Assembly (NCBI GenBank): GCA_002722845.1 | Contig: PBND01000043.1 | Span: 81,796 to 145,795, forward strand | Direction of reading: 5' to 3' | From: Myxococcales bacterium | Lineage (GTDB): Bacteria > Myxococcota > UBA4151 | DNA length: 64,000 bases | Shown here: piece after piece, positions 15,684 through 24,411 of the stretch | Layout of the letters: every line of letters starts with the position of its first letter | Position numbering within the stretch: position 1 is the first letter of the stretch | Made by a program: the position numbers and the translations under genes | The notes under the pieces: model-generated | Database searches by the model: none | What the model was told of the DNA's origin: nothing | The model's input: only the letters and a program-made list of their open reading frames with translations

Positions 15684-17696
15684 TTAGAGGCTCTTGAGGA
15701 AGGCGACCATGGCATCCCGTTCCCGATCACTGAGGTCACCGGTGCAACCCATGGAGCAGTCCTTGGCCCGATCGAGCACCTCGTAGAGGGTCGCGGCCGA
15801 GCCGTCATGGAAGTAAGGGGCCGATGCGGCAATGCCATTGAGCGACCGGGTGCGCACGGAACGACCGAAGACCTGATGGATCTGATTATCGGTGTAGATC
15901 TCGGGATGATCTTCGTTGCTGTGGCAGGTGGAGCATGCGGTCCGGTCACTGTGGAAGAGGGCCCGGCCCTCCGCAATCAATGCCGACTCTTGCCCCCGGT
16001 TCTCAGTGTCTACCTCGGGCGTACTGTTGACGAAGGCAGCGATCGCATCGACCGTCCCTTGATCGATTTCGGTGCCACCCATCCGATTTTGGCTCGTCGA
16101 CAGAATCTCATCAGCAACGGTGGGCACGTTGTCGAACCACGAGATGGGCTCCGTGCGACTGACGTCACCGGCGAGGGATGGCGTGCTGCGGCCGAGACCA
16201 TCATCGAACTGCCAGGTCAGGCCATCGTTCCGGCCATCGAAGTGGCAGGCGGAGCAGCTGACACCTGAGCCCTGGGCACTGACCGTGCTGTCGACGGAAC
16301 TGAAGAACAGGCGACGGCCCCGATCGTGCTCGTCCGAGAGGGCCCGGGGTGCCATTCGGATCGTTTGGGGGATGAGCGCCCCATCGGAGATCACGGTGCG
16401 GCGTCCTAGGTTCTGGACGACCGCGTCCATGTCGATCTTCGATAGGCCGTGATCGAAGCGAGTATGCACCATGGCTTCGCCATCGGAGTTAAAGGTCACA
16501 GACTGGGGGCCAGAGCCCACCGGAATCGTCAGGAACTGACCGAATTCGCCCATGAAGACCTCATCCATTTCAAGGCTGACTCGCCCTTGGTCATCCTGGC
16601 GGGTCTTGGGCGTACCAAAGACGCAGCGGTTGTTGGGGAAGCGGGCCAGTGGAACCGCGAGCACTGCGTTCGCACTCTCCATGGAGACGAGAGCCAGTCG
16701 CCCATCGGGTGAGGGGGTGACGCCCGTGGGGAAACCTCGAACGACGGTCCTAAATTCGTGGCGGTCTTCCCCTTGGATGACTTGAGCCTGACCACTGAGT
16801 TCGGTCACGACGGCCGACGATGGCTCTGGCCTACCCATGGCACTGACGGGAACCGAAACGAGGGCTGGCACGAAGCGGGGATTGATGGTGCTCCCATAGT
16901 CATCCCCCGTGTCCACATCGCCGCAGCCCTCTTCGCAGTCGATGTCGCCGCTGTGGGGGTTGGTGGGAACTTCGCGCATGTTGTCCACGTAAAAGGTGGG
17001 CACGAGCAGGCGCTCGCCATCCACATCGATGGCGATATCACCGGTGATGCGAACACTGCGGCTATCATCATCGAAGCCTCGGATCTGGGGCAGCCCGACC
17101 TCTGTGACCCCCCCATCGTCGAGCAGGTCAATGGCGTTCAAACGGCCGTTCATGGCCGAGGCGACAAAGAGCGTGTTGCCCGAGGGGTGAAGAGCTAACC
17201 AGCGAGGCTCGTTGCCGATCTCCCATTGGCGTTGGACTTCTAGACTTGCAACGCTCCGCTCCTCGACGCGGCCTGACTGGCCTGAGGTCAGGTAAAGGAG
17301 GGTTCCAGCCTCGTTTGCCACCAAGCCGGCTGGCTCGGCGCCGGTATCCACAACGTTGAGAAGCTCCAGAGTTTCGCCAGTCTCCTTAAAGACTGCGAGG
17401 CCGCGCTGACCCTTAAGGGTGACGAAGACACGGTCGCCAGCGATGGCGATGCGATTCGGCGCGCTGCCTGCTTCGATGCGCTGGAAGAGTCCGGATTCTC
17501 GGTTGAACCTGGTGATGCTATTGTGGTCCGTATTGACCACGTAAACGATACGCTGATCCGCCGAGGTCACCGCGCTTCGGCTGCCCGTTGCGTGGAAAGA
17601 ATCCGTCAAGCCGCCACCATCGCACTCCTGCTGTGCGGGGCAAGCTGTCAGGAACCCAGCAGCTGGTAGAAGAAGAAACAGTCCTAGAGTTCGCAT
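15684..17696 (-). CDS. Di-heme cytochrome c peroxidase/MauG-like lipoprotein with YncE-like propeller
   Basis: 670 aa from the ATG before RTLGLFLLLPAAGFLTAC (Cys19, followed by Pro); a start 7 codons upstream is possible. Residues about 45-400 are a YncE/40-residue-type beta-propeller (IVYVVNTDHNSITRFN, LALHPSGNTLFVASAMNGRLNAIDL). The C-terminal part has two c-type heme motifs, CSACH at 481-485 and CSTCH at 588-592, with APYFHDGSAATLYEVLDR, which is typical of MauG / cytochrome-c-peroxidase relatives. An exported redox enzyme or electron carrier is expected. It is monocistronic: a terminator follows and a 12-bp palindrome lies just upstream. Confidence 0.85.
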   Translation of the reverse strand: MRTLGLFLLLPAAGFLTACPAQQECDGGGLTDSFHATGSRSAVTSADQRIVYVVNTDHNSITRFNRESGLFQRIEAGSAPNRIAIAGDRVFVTLKGQRGLAVFKETGETLELLNVVDTGAEPAGLVANEAGTLLYLTSGQSGRVEERSVASLEVQRQWEIGNEPRWLALHPSGNTLFVASAMNGRLNAIDLLDDGGVTEVGLPQIRGFDDDSRSVRITGDIAIDVDGERLLVPTFYVDNMREVPTNPHSGDIDCEEGCGDVDTGDDYGSTINPRFVPALVSVPVSAMGRPEPSSAVVTELSGQAQVIQGEDRHEFRTVVRGFPTGVTPSPDGRLALVSMESANAVLAVPLARFPNNRCVFGTPKTRQDDQGRVSLEMDEVFMGEFGQFLTIPVGSGPQSVTFNSDGEAMVHTRFDHGLSKIDMDAVVQNLGRRTVISDGALIPQTIRMAPRALSDEHDRGRRLFFSSVDSTVSAQGSGVSCSACHFDGRNDGLTWQFDDGLGRSTPSLAGDVSRTEPISWFDNVPTVADEILSTSQNRMGGTEIDQGTVDAIAAFVNSTPEVDTENRGQESALIAEGRALFHSDRTACSTCHSNEDHPEIYTDNQIHQVFGRSVRTRSLNGIAASAPYFHDGSAATLYEVLDRAKDCSMGCTGDLSDRERDAMVAFLKSL

Positions 17697-17726
17697 CGTT
17701 GCACTCCAATTCATCAACCTTATCCG

Positions 17727-17738
17727 TAGGTTAACCTA
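17727..17738. promoter_or_regulatory. Perfect 12-bp palindrome, operator candidate
   Basis: TAGGTTAACCTA is its own reverse complement. It sits about 30 bases upstream of the cytochrome lipoprotein start (17696) and about 155 bases from the divergent DUF456 gene, where a dimeric repressor could act. No regulator can be named. Confidence 0.3.
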
Positions 17739-17894
17739 GCAGGCACTGGGTCGTATGCAAAGTGAGCGCTGACACAGCAACCCGGGCCGAGTTGACTCGA
17801 TAAACGATGACTTTCGTTGGGGGAAGGCTCGACTTAGGCAAGAACGGTGGAATGTGGAGGTCGCCCTTCGAGTTTTTTCACGTTAGGGAGGCCT

Positions 17895-18377
17895 ATGATC
17901 GATAGCGTTCTTATCATCATCGGCGCCTGTTTTGTGCTCGCTGGTGTCATCGGCTCCCTCATCCCGGTGATCCCTGGGCCTCTCCTCACCTACCTGGGCC
18001 TGCTCGCCCTCCACAGCACCGAGTTGGTTGAGGTCGATGGCCTGATCCTCTTCGCTGTCTTGACGGTCGTGGTGGCGGCCATCGAGTACTTTCTGCCCCT
18101 CTACGTGGGCCGCAAGCTCGGGGCGACTCGTGCAGGGGTCTACGGCGGTATCCTCGGTACGCTGATCGGGCTGTTGTTCATGCCCATCGGCATCATCGTT
18201 GGCCCGATGATCGGGGCCCTTGCTTTCGAATCCATGACCAAACGCAGTGTCGGTGACTCCTTGAAGGCCTCAATCGGTGTCTTTCTGGGTACCGTGATCA
18301 ACTTTGCCCTGCGGTTCGCTCTGTGTGTCTGGATGGCTTATGTTTTTGTCGTCGAGGTGATGGCGGTCTGGTCTTAG
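17895..18377 (+). CDS. DUF456 family membrane protein
   Basis: 160 aa from the ATG at 17895, behind AGGGAGG. It has four to five hydrophobic segments. The Gly/Pro-rich pattern LIPVIPGPLLTYLGLLAL at the first hairpin and GAYGGILGTLIGLLFMP-type glycines in the middle (GVYGGILGTLIGLLFMPIG) are the DUF456 hallmarks. Function is unknown for the family; it is an inner-membrane protein. The last 108 bp overlap, tail to tail, the 3' end of the minus-strand TPR gene, so the C-terminal segment ALCVWMAYVFVVEVMAVWS lies opposite that protein's tail. Confidence 0.85.
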   Translation: MIDSVLIIIGACFVLAGVIGSLIPVIPGPLLTYLGLLALHSTELVEVDGLILFAVLTVVVAAIEYFLPLYVGRKLGATRAGVYGGILGTLIGLLFMPIGIIVGPMIGALAFESMTKRSVGDSLKASIGVFLGTVINFALRFALCVWMAYVFVVEVMAVWS

Positions 18378-20042
18378 GCTTTTGCGGAGCATCTGACGCA
18401 AGGACTGCGCTTTGGGGTTCGACTCGAGGGCGAGGCCCGCATCGACGGCTTTCAGTGCCTCTTCAACTTGGCCACCTCGAGCCAAAGCGCCGGCCCGATT
18501 GAAATGGGCCTCCGCAAGAGAAGGGTCGATCGCCACCGCCATCCGCCAACTTCGCAGAGCCTCTCTATGCTGTTGGTCTTGGGCGAAACGCACACCCTGA
18601 TTATTGAGCGATCTGGCCACCTCCGGTGCCTCTGCCCCTAACCATCGACGGACCTCGGGAAGGGCTTCTGGGGGATGGGCAGTGCCCTTGGGCCAGCGAT
18701 GCAGCCAGTGGTAAATCGCCTCTCGCGGTGGCGAGAAGTCTGGGTCGAGTACGGCGGCCTTCAGGTGGGCGTCGAGGGCTTCTTCAGCCTGTCCCGTTGC
18801 CTCAAGGCTGCTGCCCCAAAGCGCCTGGGCGAGCGCACTATTGGGCACCAGGGTCACCACTTCCTGGTGGCGTTCATGCAGTGGTTTTTGGTTCCTGGTT
18901 TCACCGTGAATCAAAACCGCGGCCGGGATCACGAAGAGCAGTAACCATCGCAGACCATGGCCATAACGTTGGCCTGTTTGTTGGCCAGGGGAGCGATGCT
19001 TGCTTTCGATCCCTAGATCCCGGCGTGTCTCCCCATGATTGAGCTTCCAAATGAAACCATCGTAATAAAAGTGGAGCAGTTGGCTCGCGGCCAATAGCCC
19101 CGTGGTCAGGCCATAGGCGGTGCTGCCGGCCTCGCCGATGGGGGGCAGGGCGCCGTAACCCAGACAGAGGAGGACATAGAGCCCTAGACCCAGGGCCCCG
19201 CCGGCGAAGAGCCGGCGACTCAGGGGGCCGAGGGTCGCGCCACTCTCGGCTCTGCGTCGATTGAAGAGCCAGACGATCGTCAAATACTGGATGTCGTGAA
19301 AGACCTCGAAGAGCGGCAAGGCCAGAAGGATGTTGCTGACCGCGAGGTTGGCCCAGGCCCACGTGCCGATGCTTGAAAAAAGAAGCAGGATTTTGGCCGG
19401 GCTTGGCCCGCGGCCCTGGGCGTGACTACTGATGGCATTTGCAAGCCACATCACGAAGACGACGACGCCGGTGGCAATGCCTAGTTGGTGAACCCACATC
19501 AAGGTGCTCGCCGTGGGGAGGCCAAAGCCCGCGTGGGACAGCATTTGAAGAACGAATTGGAGCCGGCCCGGGGAGAGCAGGACAACCAGGCCGAAGCCGA
19601 CGAGGACTAAGGCGAGGTCCAGCCGCGCGGTACGCCCGTCGACGCAGCCCCACTTCGCATCGTAAATTCTCGCGAAGCCATGGCTCTGGAGGGCGGCGTG
19701 CCAAATACCCCAGATGAAGGCCATGAAGATCAGGCTTTGGAGTTGGTAGAGTGCACAAGCCATGCAGGCAGCGGCCAAAAAGGCTGGCGCCGCGATGAAG
19801 CGGAAGCGGAAACGCTTAAAGAGTTGGCGGTCACCATAGGCCCGGACCATCCCGGGTAAATGATGCCCCTGGGCACCAAAGGTCATGATCCACTCGTTGA
19901 GTTGGGCCGCTGTGCTGAGCCCGAGCCCCAGGCAGCCAAAAAGGGCTGGGATGACCAAAGCCGGTGTGGCGATGACCAACAACAAGTCAGGCCCTTTTCC
20001 GACCAGCCAGATGTTTGGAGCGTCAGCGGGCTGCGAGCTCAC
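18270..20042 (-). CDS. Polytopic membrane protein with C-terminal TPR domain
   Basis: 590 aa from the GTG that overlaps the upstream stop (GTGA at 20039-20042), so it is the sixth and last gene of the FG-GAP operon. Residues 1 to about 390 hold about ten membrane segments. Several His motifs lie at membrane boundaries: GHHLPGM, WHAALQSHG, FHDIQY and HFYYDGFIWK. A similar His pattern occurs in uncharacterised planctomycete and deltaproteobacterial proteins and suggests a bound metal. After the last membrane segment come TPR repeats (ALWGSSLEATGQAEEALDAH, HFNRAGALARGGQVEEALKAVDAGL). The final 36 residues are encoded opposite DUF456. A role in handling or modifying the co-encoded lipoproteins is inferred. 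Confidence 0.75.
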   Translation of the reverse strand: MSSQPADAPNIWLVGKGPDLLLVIATPALVIPALFGCLGLGLSTAAQLNEWIMTFGAQGHHLPGMVRAYGDRQLFKRFRFRFIAAPAFLAAACMACALYQLQSLIFMAFIWGIWHAALQSHGFARIYDAKWGCVDGRTARLDLALVLVGFGLVVLLSPGRLQFVLQMLSHAGFGLPTASTLMWVHQLGIATGVVVFVMWLANAISSHAQGRGPSPAKILLLFSSIGTWAWANLAVSNILLALPLFEVFHDIQYLTIVWLFNRRRAESGATLGPLSRRLFAGGALGLGLYVLLCLGYGALPPIGEAGSTAYGLTTGLLAASQLLHFYYDGFIWKLNHGETRRDLGIESKHRSPGQQTGQRYGHGLRWLLLFVIPAAVLIHGETRNQKPLHERHQEVVTLVPNSALAQALWGSSLEATGQAEEALDAHLKAAVLDPDFSPPREAIYHWLHRWPKGTAHPPEALPEVRRWLGAEAPEVARSLNNQGVRFAQDQQHREALRSWRMAVAIDPSLAEAHFNRAGALARGGQVEEALKAVDAGLALESNPKAQSLRQMLRKSLRPDRHHLDDKNISHPDTQSEPQGKVDHGTQKDTD

Positions 20043-22309
20043 GGTAAGGCGAACCAGCGATGAATCCACCACTGGCCATCCCGGCGGAGCATAAAGGCTT
20101 CGTCAGCGACTTCGAGGGTGGCGCGACAGCCGGTGTCGGTTGCGACGCAATCCACGGCTCGCACCCCTTCAGGACTGCGGATGGCCAAGTCCCAAGCAGC
20201 TTGGGGCCACCAGGGATGATCGAAGGTGAGTTCAAGGCTCAGTCCATCGCGAGTCCACTGGATCCAAGCTGGCTCTTCCAGGTCGATGGGGCCCGCTCCA
20301 CCCTGGCAATCGTAGTCTTGGATCGCGCCACTCGGGTATCGCAACCGCCCTGTGCTGCTACCACTCATGAGCCATGGGGAGAGCCCGAGGCGTAGTTGCC
20401 CTTGAATATCTCGGCGGGCAAATCGGCTGGAGCCCGCTTCCTGGACAGCAAAGCCACTGCCGACGGTCGCGACGTATCGACTCTTTGCTCGCAGCGTACA
20501 GCGGGGGCTGGCGCCTCGCTGCGGGACCTCCCTATAGAGGGTAGGCCGGCCTTCTTGGGGCATCATGAGGATCTCTAAATAACCGTCTTGGTCCAGATCG
20601 ACACGGGTCAGGCCCCGGGTGGCTTGAAGGCCGCCGAGGGGGCTCGCTGCTGTCGGTCCGTGCTCTTCGATCCCGACCTCCTCGGTGACCGCCCGGAAGT
20701 TCCCCTCTTGGTCCTGAAGAAAGAGAATGTCGTCGTGGAGTGGGTGCGGCTCCGGACCCACCGAGCCTTGGCCGATCAAGACGTCATCGAAGCCATCTCG
20801 GTTAAAATCCTCTACCGAAACACCCCAGGCATAGAGCAGTTGTTGCTCCGAGCTGGTCAGATCCAAGCCTAACTCGAAGGCTCGATTCACCGGCTCACCA
20901 TCGACGAATTGAACGACCCGGTTTGGGCCCCAATCCGAGATGTAGAGGTGTTCGCCGAGGCCTTCTACATGGAGATTTCCGATGCCCATAAAGGAGCCCC
21001 AAGCGCTGTCGCCGGTGCCGAGCAAGCGCCGGTCGAAAAGGCAGGGCTCAAGGGGGCTGCAGCTGAAGTAGACCGCACCGGGTGTCATCTCGGTATGGCC
21101 CGGATCAGCGAGGGTCGAAAAGGTGTCGTTGGCGACGACGAGATCGAGCAACCCATCCCCGTTCACGTCCAAGCTACTCAGACCCAGGGTGGATCCGTCG
21201 TCGGCGAGGAGTTCGTCATAGTCCGCATCGAAAAGGGTGAAGGTGCCATCAACCAGTTGCTTCAATGCGATGTTGGAACGGATCGCTCGCACGGGTAGAG
21301 GGCGCCCATTGACTTGGGTCGCACCCAGTTGACAGCCGACGACCAAATCGACGAGCCCGTCTCGGTCGAGGTCGATCCATTCCATCGCGCCTGCTTTGCA
21401 GAAGGTTCGATAATCCTGATTGCCTAGCAGCGACATCAGGTTTGTGACCTCAGGCTCCGGATAGAAGCGCTTGAACTGGAGGCCCTGCTCACCAAGCATC
21501 AGCAGTTCGTGTTTGCCATCGTGCTCTAGATCGATGGCCCAGCCACTGTTCCAGGTGGTCGGTTCCCATTGGCAGGCCTCGGCCACCACCTCGAAGCGGA
21601 GGGTGCCCGGGGTCGACTGATTACGATAGAGACAGGGGGGCGAGTAGTCAGCGGTGCGCAAACTGCTGGCACCTAGAAAAAGGTCCAAATCGCCGTAGCC
21701 ATCGAAGTCGAGTAGGCCGCCCCCAAAGCCATAGCCTTGGTCGAGTGCCTCGCCATCAGCACCGGTGTGGAGCGTGATGGGGAAGACTTCGATCTTCTCG
21801 AACTGCACCCCCTCCGGGCTTACAGGTCGCTCGATACATTGGTGGGCCACGCAGCGACTCTCTTCAGGGCAATCGCCGTGGACGAGGCATTCCCCTTGAT
21901 AGCAACGGCCAAAGGTTGAACAGCGCCAGTCCGTAGGACAGTCCTCCCCCTGGGTGCAGGGCACGTCTTGGGGCCGCAAGCAGCGGCCCTCACTGCACAC
22001 GGATTCTCCGTCACAGTCTTCAGTTTGGAGGCACTCATCTTCTGTACAGCGACCCTGGAGGCAGCGTTGCCCTGGGCCGCAACTGTCTTCGTCGCAGCGC
22101 CGCTGACAACGGGCATCGACGCAGATCGCATCCCCTGGACAGGGGAGATTGTCTCGGCAGGTGAGCGCTTCGCAAACACCCTGCCGGCACTGCTCGAATT
22201 CTTGGCACAATCCGCAGGCGTCACCGGCGTCAATGGCGCCCCCGTCCGGCGCGGGGTCGCTGCCCGGGCAGGCGATGAGAATGAAGATGAGGACAACGAG
22301 TGGTCTCAT
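20039..22309 (-). CDS. FG-GAP (CRTAC1-like) lipoprotein, paralogue 1
   Basis: 756 aa from the ATG in the ATGA overlap at 22306-22309. Lipid Cys14 (LIAC) is followed by Pro, a DGG linker, and then a long Cys-rich region (residues about 30-155) built of short C-x-x-G-x-x-C units like EGF or four-disulphide modules. Six Ca loops follow in order: DFDGYGDLDLFL, DLEHDGKHELLM, DLDRDGLVDLVV, DVNGDGLLDLVV, DFNRDGFDDVLI and DLDQDGYLEILM. A UnbV/ASPIC-like module (RRDIQGQLRLGLSPW, RYPSGA, CQGGAGPIDLEEPAWIQ) and the tail WWIHRWFALP complete it. It is the fifth lipoprotein gene of the operon, directly coupled to the membrane TPR gene. Confidence 0.85.
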   Translation of the reverse strand: MRPLVVLIFILIACPGSDPAPDGGAIDAGDACGLCQEFEQCRQGVCEALTCRDNLPCPGDAICVDARCQRRCDEDSCGPGQRCLQGRCTEDECLQTEDCDGESVCSEGRCLRPQDVPCTQGEDCPTDWRCSTFGRCYQGECLVHGDCPEESRCVAHQCIERPVSPEGVQFEKIEVFPITLHTGADGEALDQGYGFGGGLLDFDGYGDLDLFLGASSLRTADYSPPCLYRNQSTPGTLRFEVVAEACQWEPTTWNSGWAIDLEHDGKHELLMLGEQGLQFKRFYPEPEVTNLMSLLGNQDYRTFCKAGAMEWIDLDRDGLVDLVVGCQLGATQVNGRPLPVRAIRSNIALKQLVDGTFTLFDADYDELLADDGSTLGLSSLDVNGDGLLDLVVANDTFSTLADPGHTEMTPGAVYFSCSPLEPCLFDRRLLGTGDSAWGSFMGIGNLHVEGLGEHLYISDWGPNRVVQFVDGEPVNRAFELGLDLTSSEQQLLYAWGVSVEDFNRDGFDDVLIGQGSVGPEPHPLHDDILFLQDQEGNFRAVTEEVGIEEHGPTAASPLGGLQATRGLTRVDLDQDGYLEILMMPQEGRPTLYREVPQRGASPRCTLRAKSRYVATVGSGFAVQEAGSSRFARRDIQGQLRLGLSPWLMSGSSTGRLRYPSGAIQDYDCQGGAGPIDLEEPAWIQWTRDGLSLELTFDHPWWPQAAWDLAIRSPEGVRAVDCVATDTGCRATLEVADEAFMLRRDGQWWIHRWFALP

Positions 22310-24411
22310 GGGCGGAACCACCGGGCCAACCAGCGGCCATTGATGTTGATCATGAAGGCGTCTTGCTCGGCGAAGGGCAGCACCCATTCCGAGCCCTCTG
22401 CTGTGAATTGCCCCTCAGAAGGACCGTTCTCCTCGTCTTGATAGGCTGCGATCAATACGGGGTCTGGTCCAAGCCAGGGAGCGTCCAGTTGGACTCGGGC
22501 CTCCGTGGCTGAAAACTCCACATGGATCCAATCCGGCTCGATCACTTCGATGGGGCCTGGGCCGCCCTGGCAGTCATAGTTGACGAAGGCACCGCTGGGA
22601 AAACGCAGTTGGCCCCGCCCATAGGGCGTGAAGATCCATGGCGAAGTGTTCATGAAGAGTTGACCCTGAACATCCCAATTGCGCAGCCGTTCTTCACCCT
22701 CGGGCAGCACGCCATAACCGGTGCCAAAGGTCGGGACGACCCGAGGTCTGGGGACGAGGGTACAGCGCGGAGGATCTTGGCGTTGGATAGGCACCTCCGC
22801 ATGATGGAGGAACAGGCCTTGGTTCGGAGCGGTGATCAAGTCAGCGTAGCCATCGTAATCGAGGTCTAGCTTCACGGCAGCGCGGCTGCTGTGAACGATC
22901 TCATCGCTCATGGAGTCGACATGACTTGGCAAGGAGATACCGATCTCTTCGCTGTAGCCCTCGAAGCGAGCATTCTCACCTTGGAGAAGTAACGTATCTT
23001 GGTGGTCGGGACCGCCGATGTCTCCGGCCACCGGGACGATACCCTGACTCACAAAGAGATCCTCCAGTCCGTCTCGGTTCCAATCATCGACGACGACCCC
23101 CCAGCTATAGATCCATGTTCCATTCCGCACGCCGATCCCGACCCGTACTTCTTCGGCTCGATCCACCGGGCTGCGGCCATCGAAGCCGATCAGACGGTTG
23201 GGCCCCCACTCGGAGATATAGAGGTGGGCACCGAGGCCCTCCACATAAATGTGGCCGAGCCCCATGAAGCTACCCCAGGCCGCATCACCCCGAGCAAAGC
23301 GCTGGCTCTCAAAAACACAGAGCTCATCCAATGGTGAGCACCGCCAGAAGATGGAGCCGGGATTGAGATCATAAGCCACTTGAACGGAGAGCGGACTGGT
23401 AAAGGTGTCGTTCATCACCGGAATGTCCATCAGCCCATCATCATTGAAGTCCAGAGCGCCGATGCCGAGGCTCGACCCTTCGTCGTTGAGTAGGTACCAA
23501 GCATGGCGCTCTTCCGGCTCCAGGCTGCCCTCTGGGGTTTGCAGGTAGAGCACGTTTTCTCGCATCTCGGGGTTGCTCTGAGAACGAGACTCCGTCTGAC
23601 AGCCGATGTAGAGATCGACCAGCCCATCGTAGTTGAAATCATGGGCGAGGGCAGCGCCAGCAAAACAGTACCCGCGCCGATCATTACGGGGGATCTTAGC
23701 CAGTAGGTTGATCCGTTCTTCTTCCGGGTAAAACCGCTGCAGCAGGAGCGTGCCTTGTCCCATGATGAGGAGTTCGTGGAAGCCGTCGCCCTCTAGGTCG
23801 ATGGCGCTGGCATTGCTGCGTTCTTCTGCGAAGGTGTCGTGGGGTTGGCAGAATCGTGCCACGGCAACAAAGTCCGTGCGACCCGGAGTCGACCGGTTCT
23901 GGTACAGGCAGGCCGGGCTACCGTCGCCGTCCTTCGGGTTGCTGGCCAGGTAGAGATCGAGATCCCCATCCCCATCGTAGTCGAGCAGGGCAAGACCAAT
24001 ACCGTAACCATTGGTCTCGTAGCCATGATGACTTGCGAAGGGCTCGGCCATACGGCGCTCGAGGAGAACGCCGTGCTCGGCCTCAGGCCGGTCGACGCAA
24101 CGCTGTTGAAAGCAGCGCTGAGTTGGGGGGCAGTCCGGGTGGTGCCAACAGGTACCCTCAGCGCAATGTCCTGTTTCGAGACAGGACGCTCCCTCCGGAC
24201 AGTCGCTTTGGCTTGTGCACGGAGTGGGTTCGCAGGCTTCGCAACTCGGAAAGTAATCAGGCCGTGAAACCCCGCCGTCTTGGCCGGTGAGACCAGCGTC
24301 CGAAACAGGAGCAATACCCCCGTCTGAGGACGGTGGTGGCCCCCCGTCCGGTGGCGGAGATGCCCCGGGGCAGGCGCAGACCAGCGCGGCGATTAAGGCA
24401 GTTCGAACCAT
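22306..24411 (-). CDS. FG-GAP (CRTAC1-like) lipoprotein, paralogue 2
   Basis: 701 aa. MVRTALIAALVCAC gives lipid Cys14, followed by Pro. The Cys-rich N-terminal region is short (residues about 48-105). Ca loops: DYDGDGDLDLYL, DLEGDGFHELLI, DFNYDGLVDLYI, DFNDDGLMDIPV, DWNRDGLEDLFV and DLDYDGYADLIT. HLYISEWGPNRL, the ASPIC-like NWDVQGQLFMNTSPW and RFPSGA, and the end GRWLARWFRP are family features. The start ATG lies inside the last codons of the upstream gene (19-bp overlap 24393-24411), formed by the TGG-TTC codons of that gene's RWF motif. It is probably an extracytoplasmic Ca-stabilised seven-bladed propeller; ligand unknown. Confidence 0.85.
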   Translation of the reverse strand: MVRTALIAALVCACPGASPPPDGGPPPSSDGGIAPVSDAGLTGQDGGVSRPDYFPSCEACEPTPCTSQSDCPEGASCLETGHCAEGTCWHHPDCPPTQRCFQQRCVDRPEAEHGVLLERRMAEPFASHHGYETNGYGIGLALLDYDGDGDLDLYLASNPKDGDGSPACLYQNRSTPGRTDFVAVARFCQPHDTFAEERSNASAIDLEGDGFHELLIMGQGTLLLQRFYPEEERINLLAKIPRNDRRGYCFAGAALAHDFNYDGLVDLYIGCQTESRSQSNPEMRENVLYLQTPEGSLEPEERHAWYLLNDEGSSLGIGALDFNDDGLMDIPVMNDTFTSPLSVQVAYDLNPGSIFWRCSPLDELCVFESQRFARGDAAWGSFMGLGHIYVEGLGAHLYISEWGPNRLIGFDGRSPVDRAEEVRVGIGVRNGTWIYSWGVVVDDWNRDGLEDLFVSQGIVPVAGDIGGPDHQDTLLLQGENARFEGYSEEIGISLPSHVDSMSDEIVHSSRAAVKLDLDYDGYADLITAPNQGLFLHHAEVPIQRQDPPRCTLVPRPRVVPTFGTGYGVLPEGEERLRNWDVQGQLFMNTSPWIFTPYGRGQLRFPSGAFVNYDCQGGPGPIEVIEPDWIHVEFSATEARVQLDAPWLGPDPVLIAAYQDEENGPSEGQFTAEGSEWVLPFAEQDAFMININGRWLARWFRP

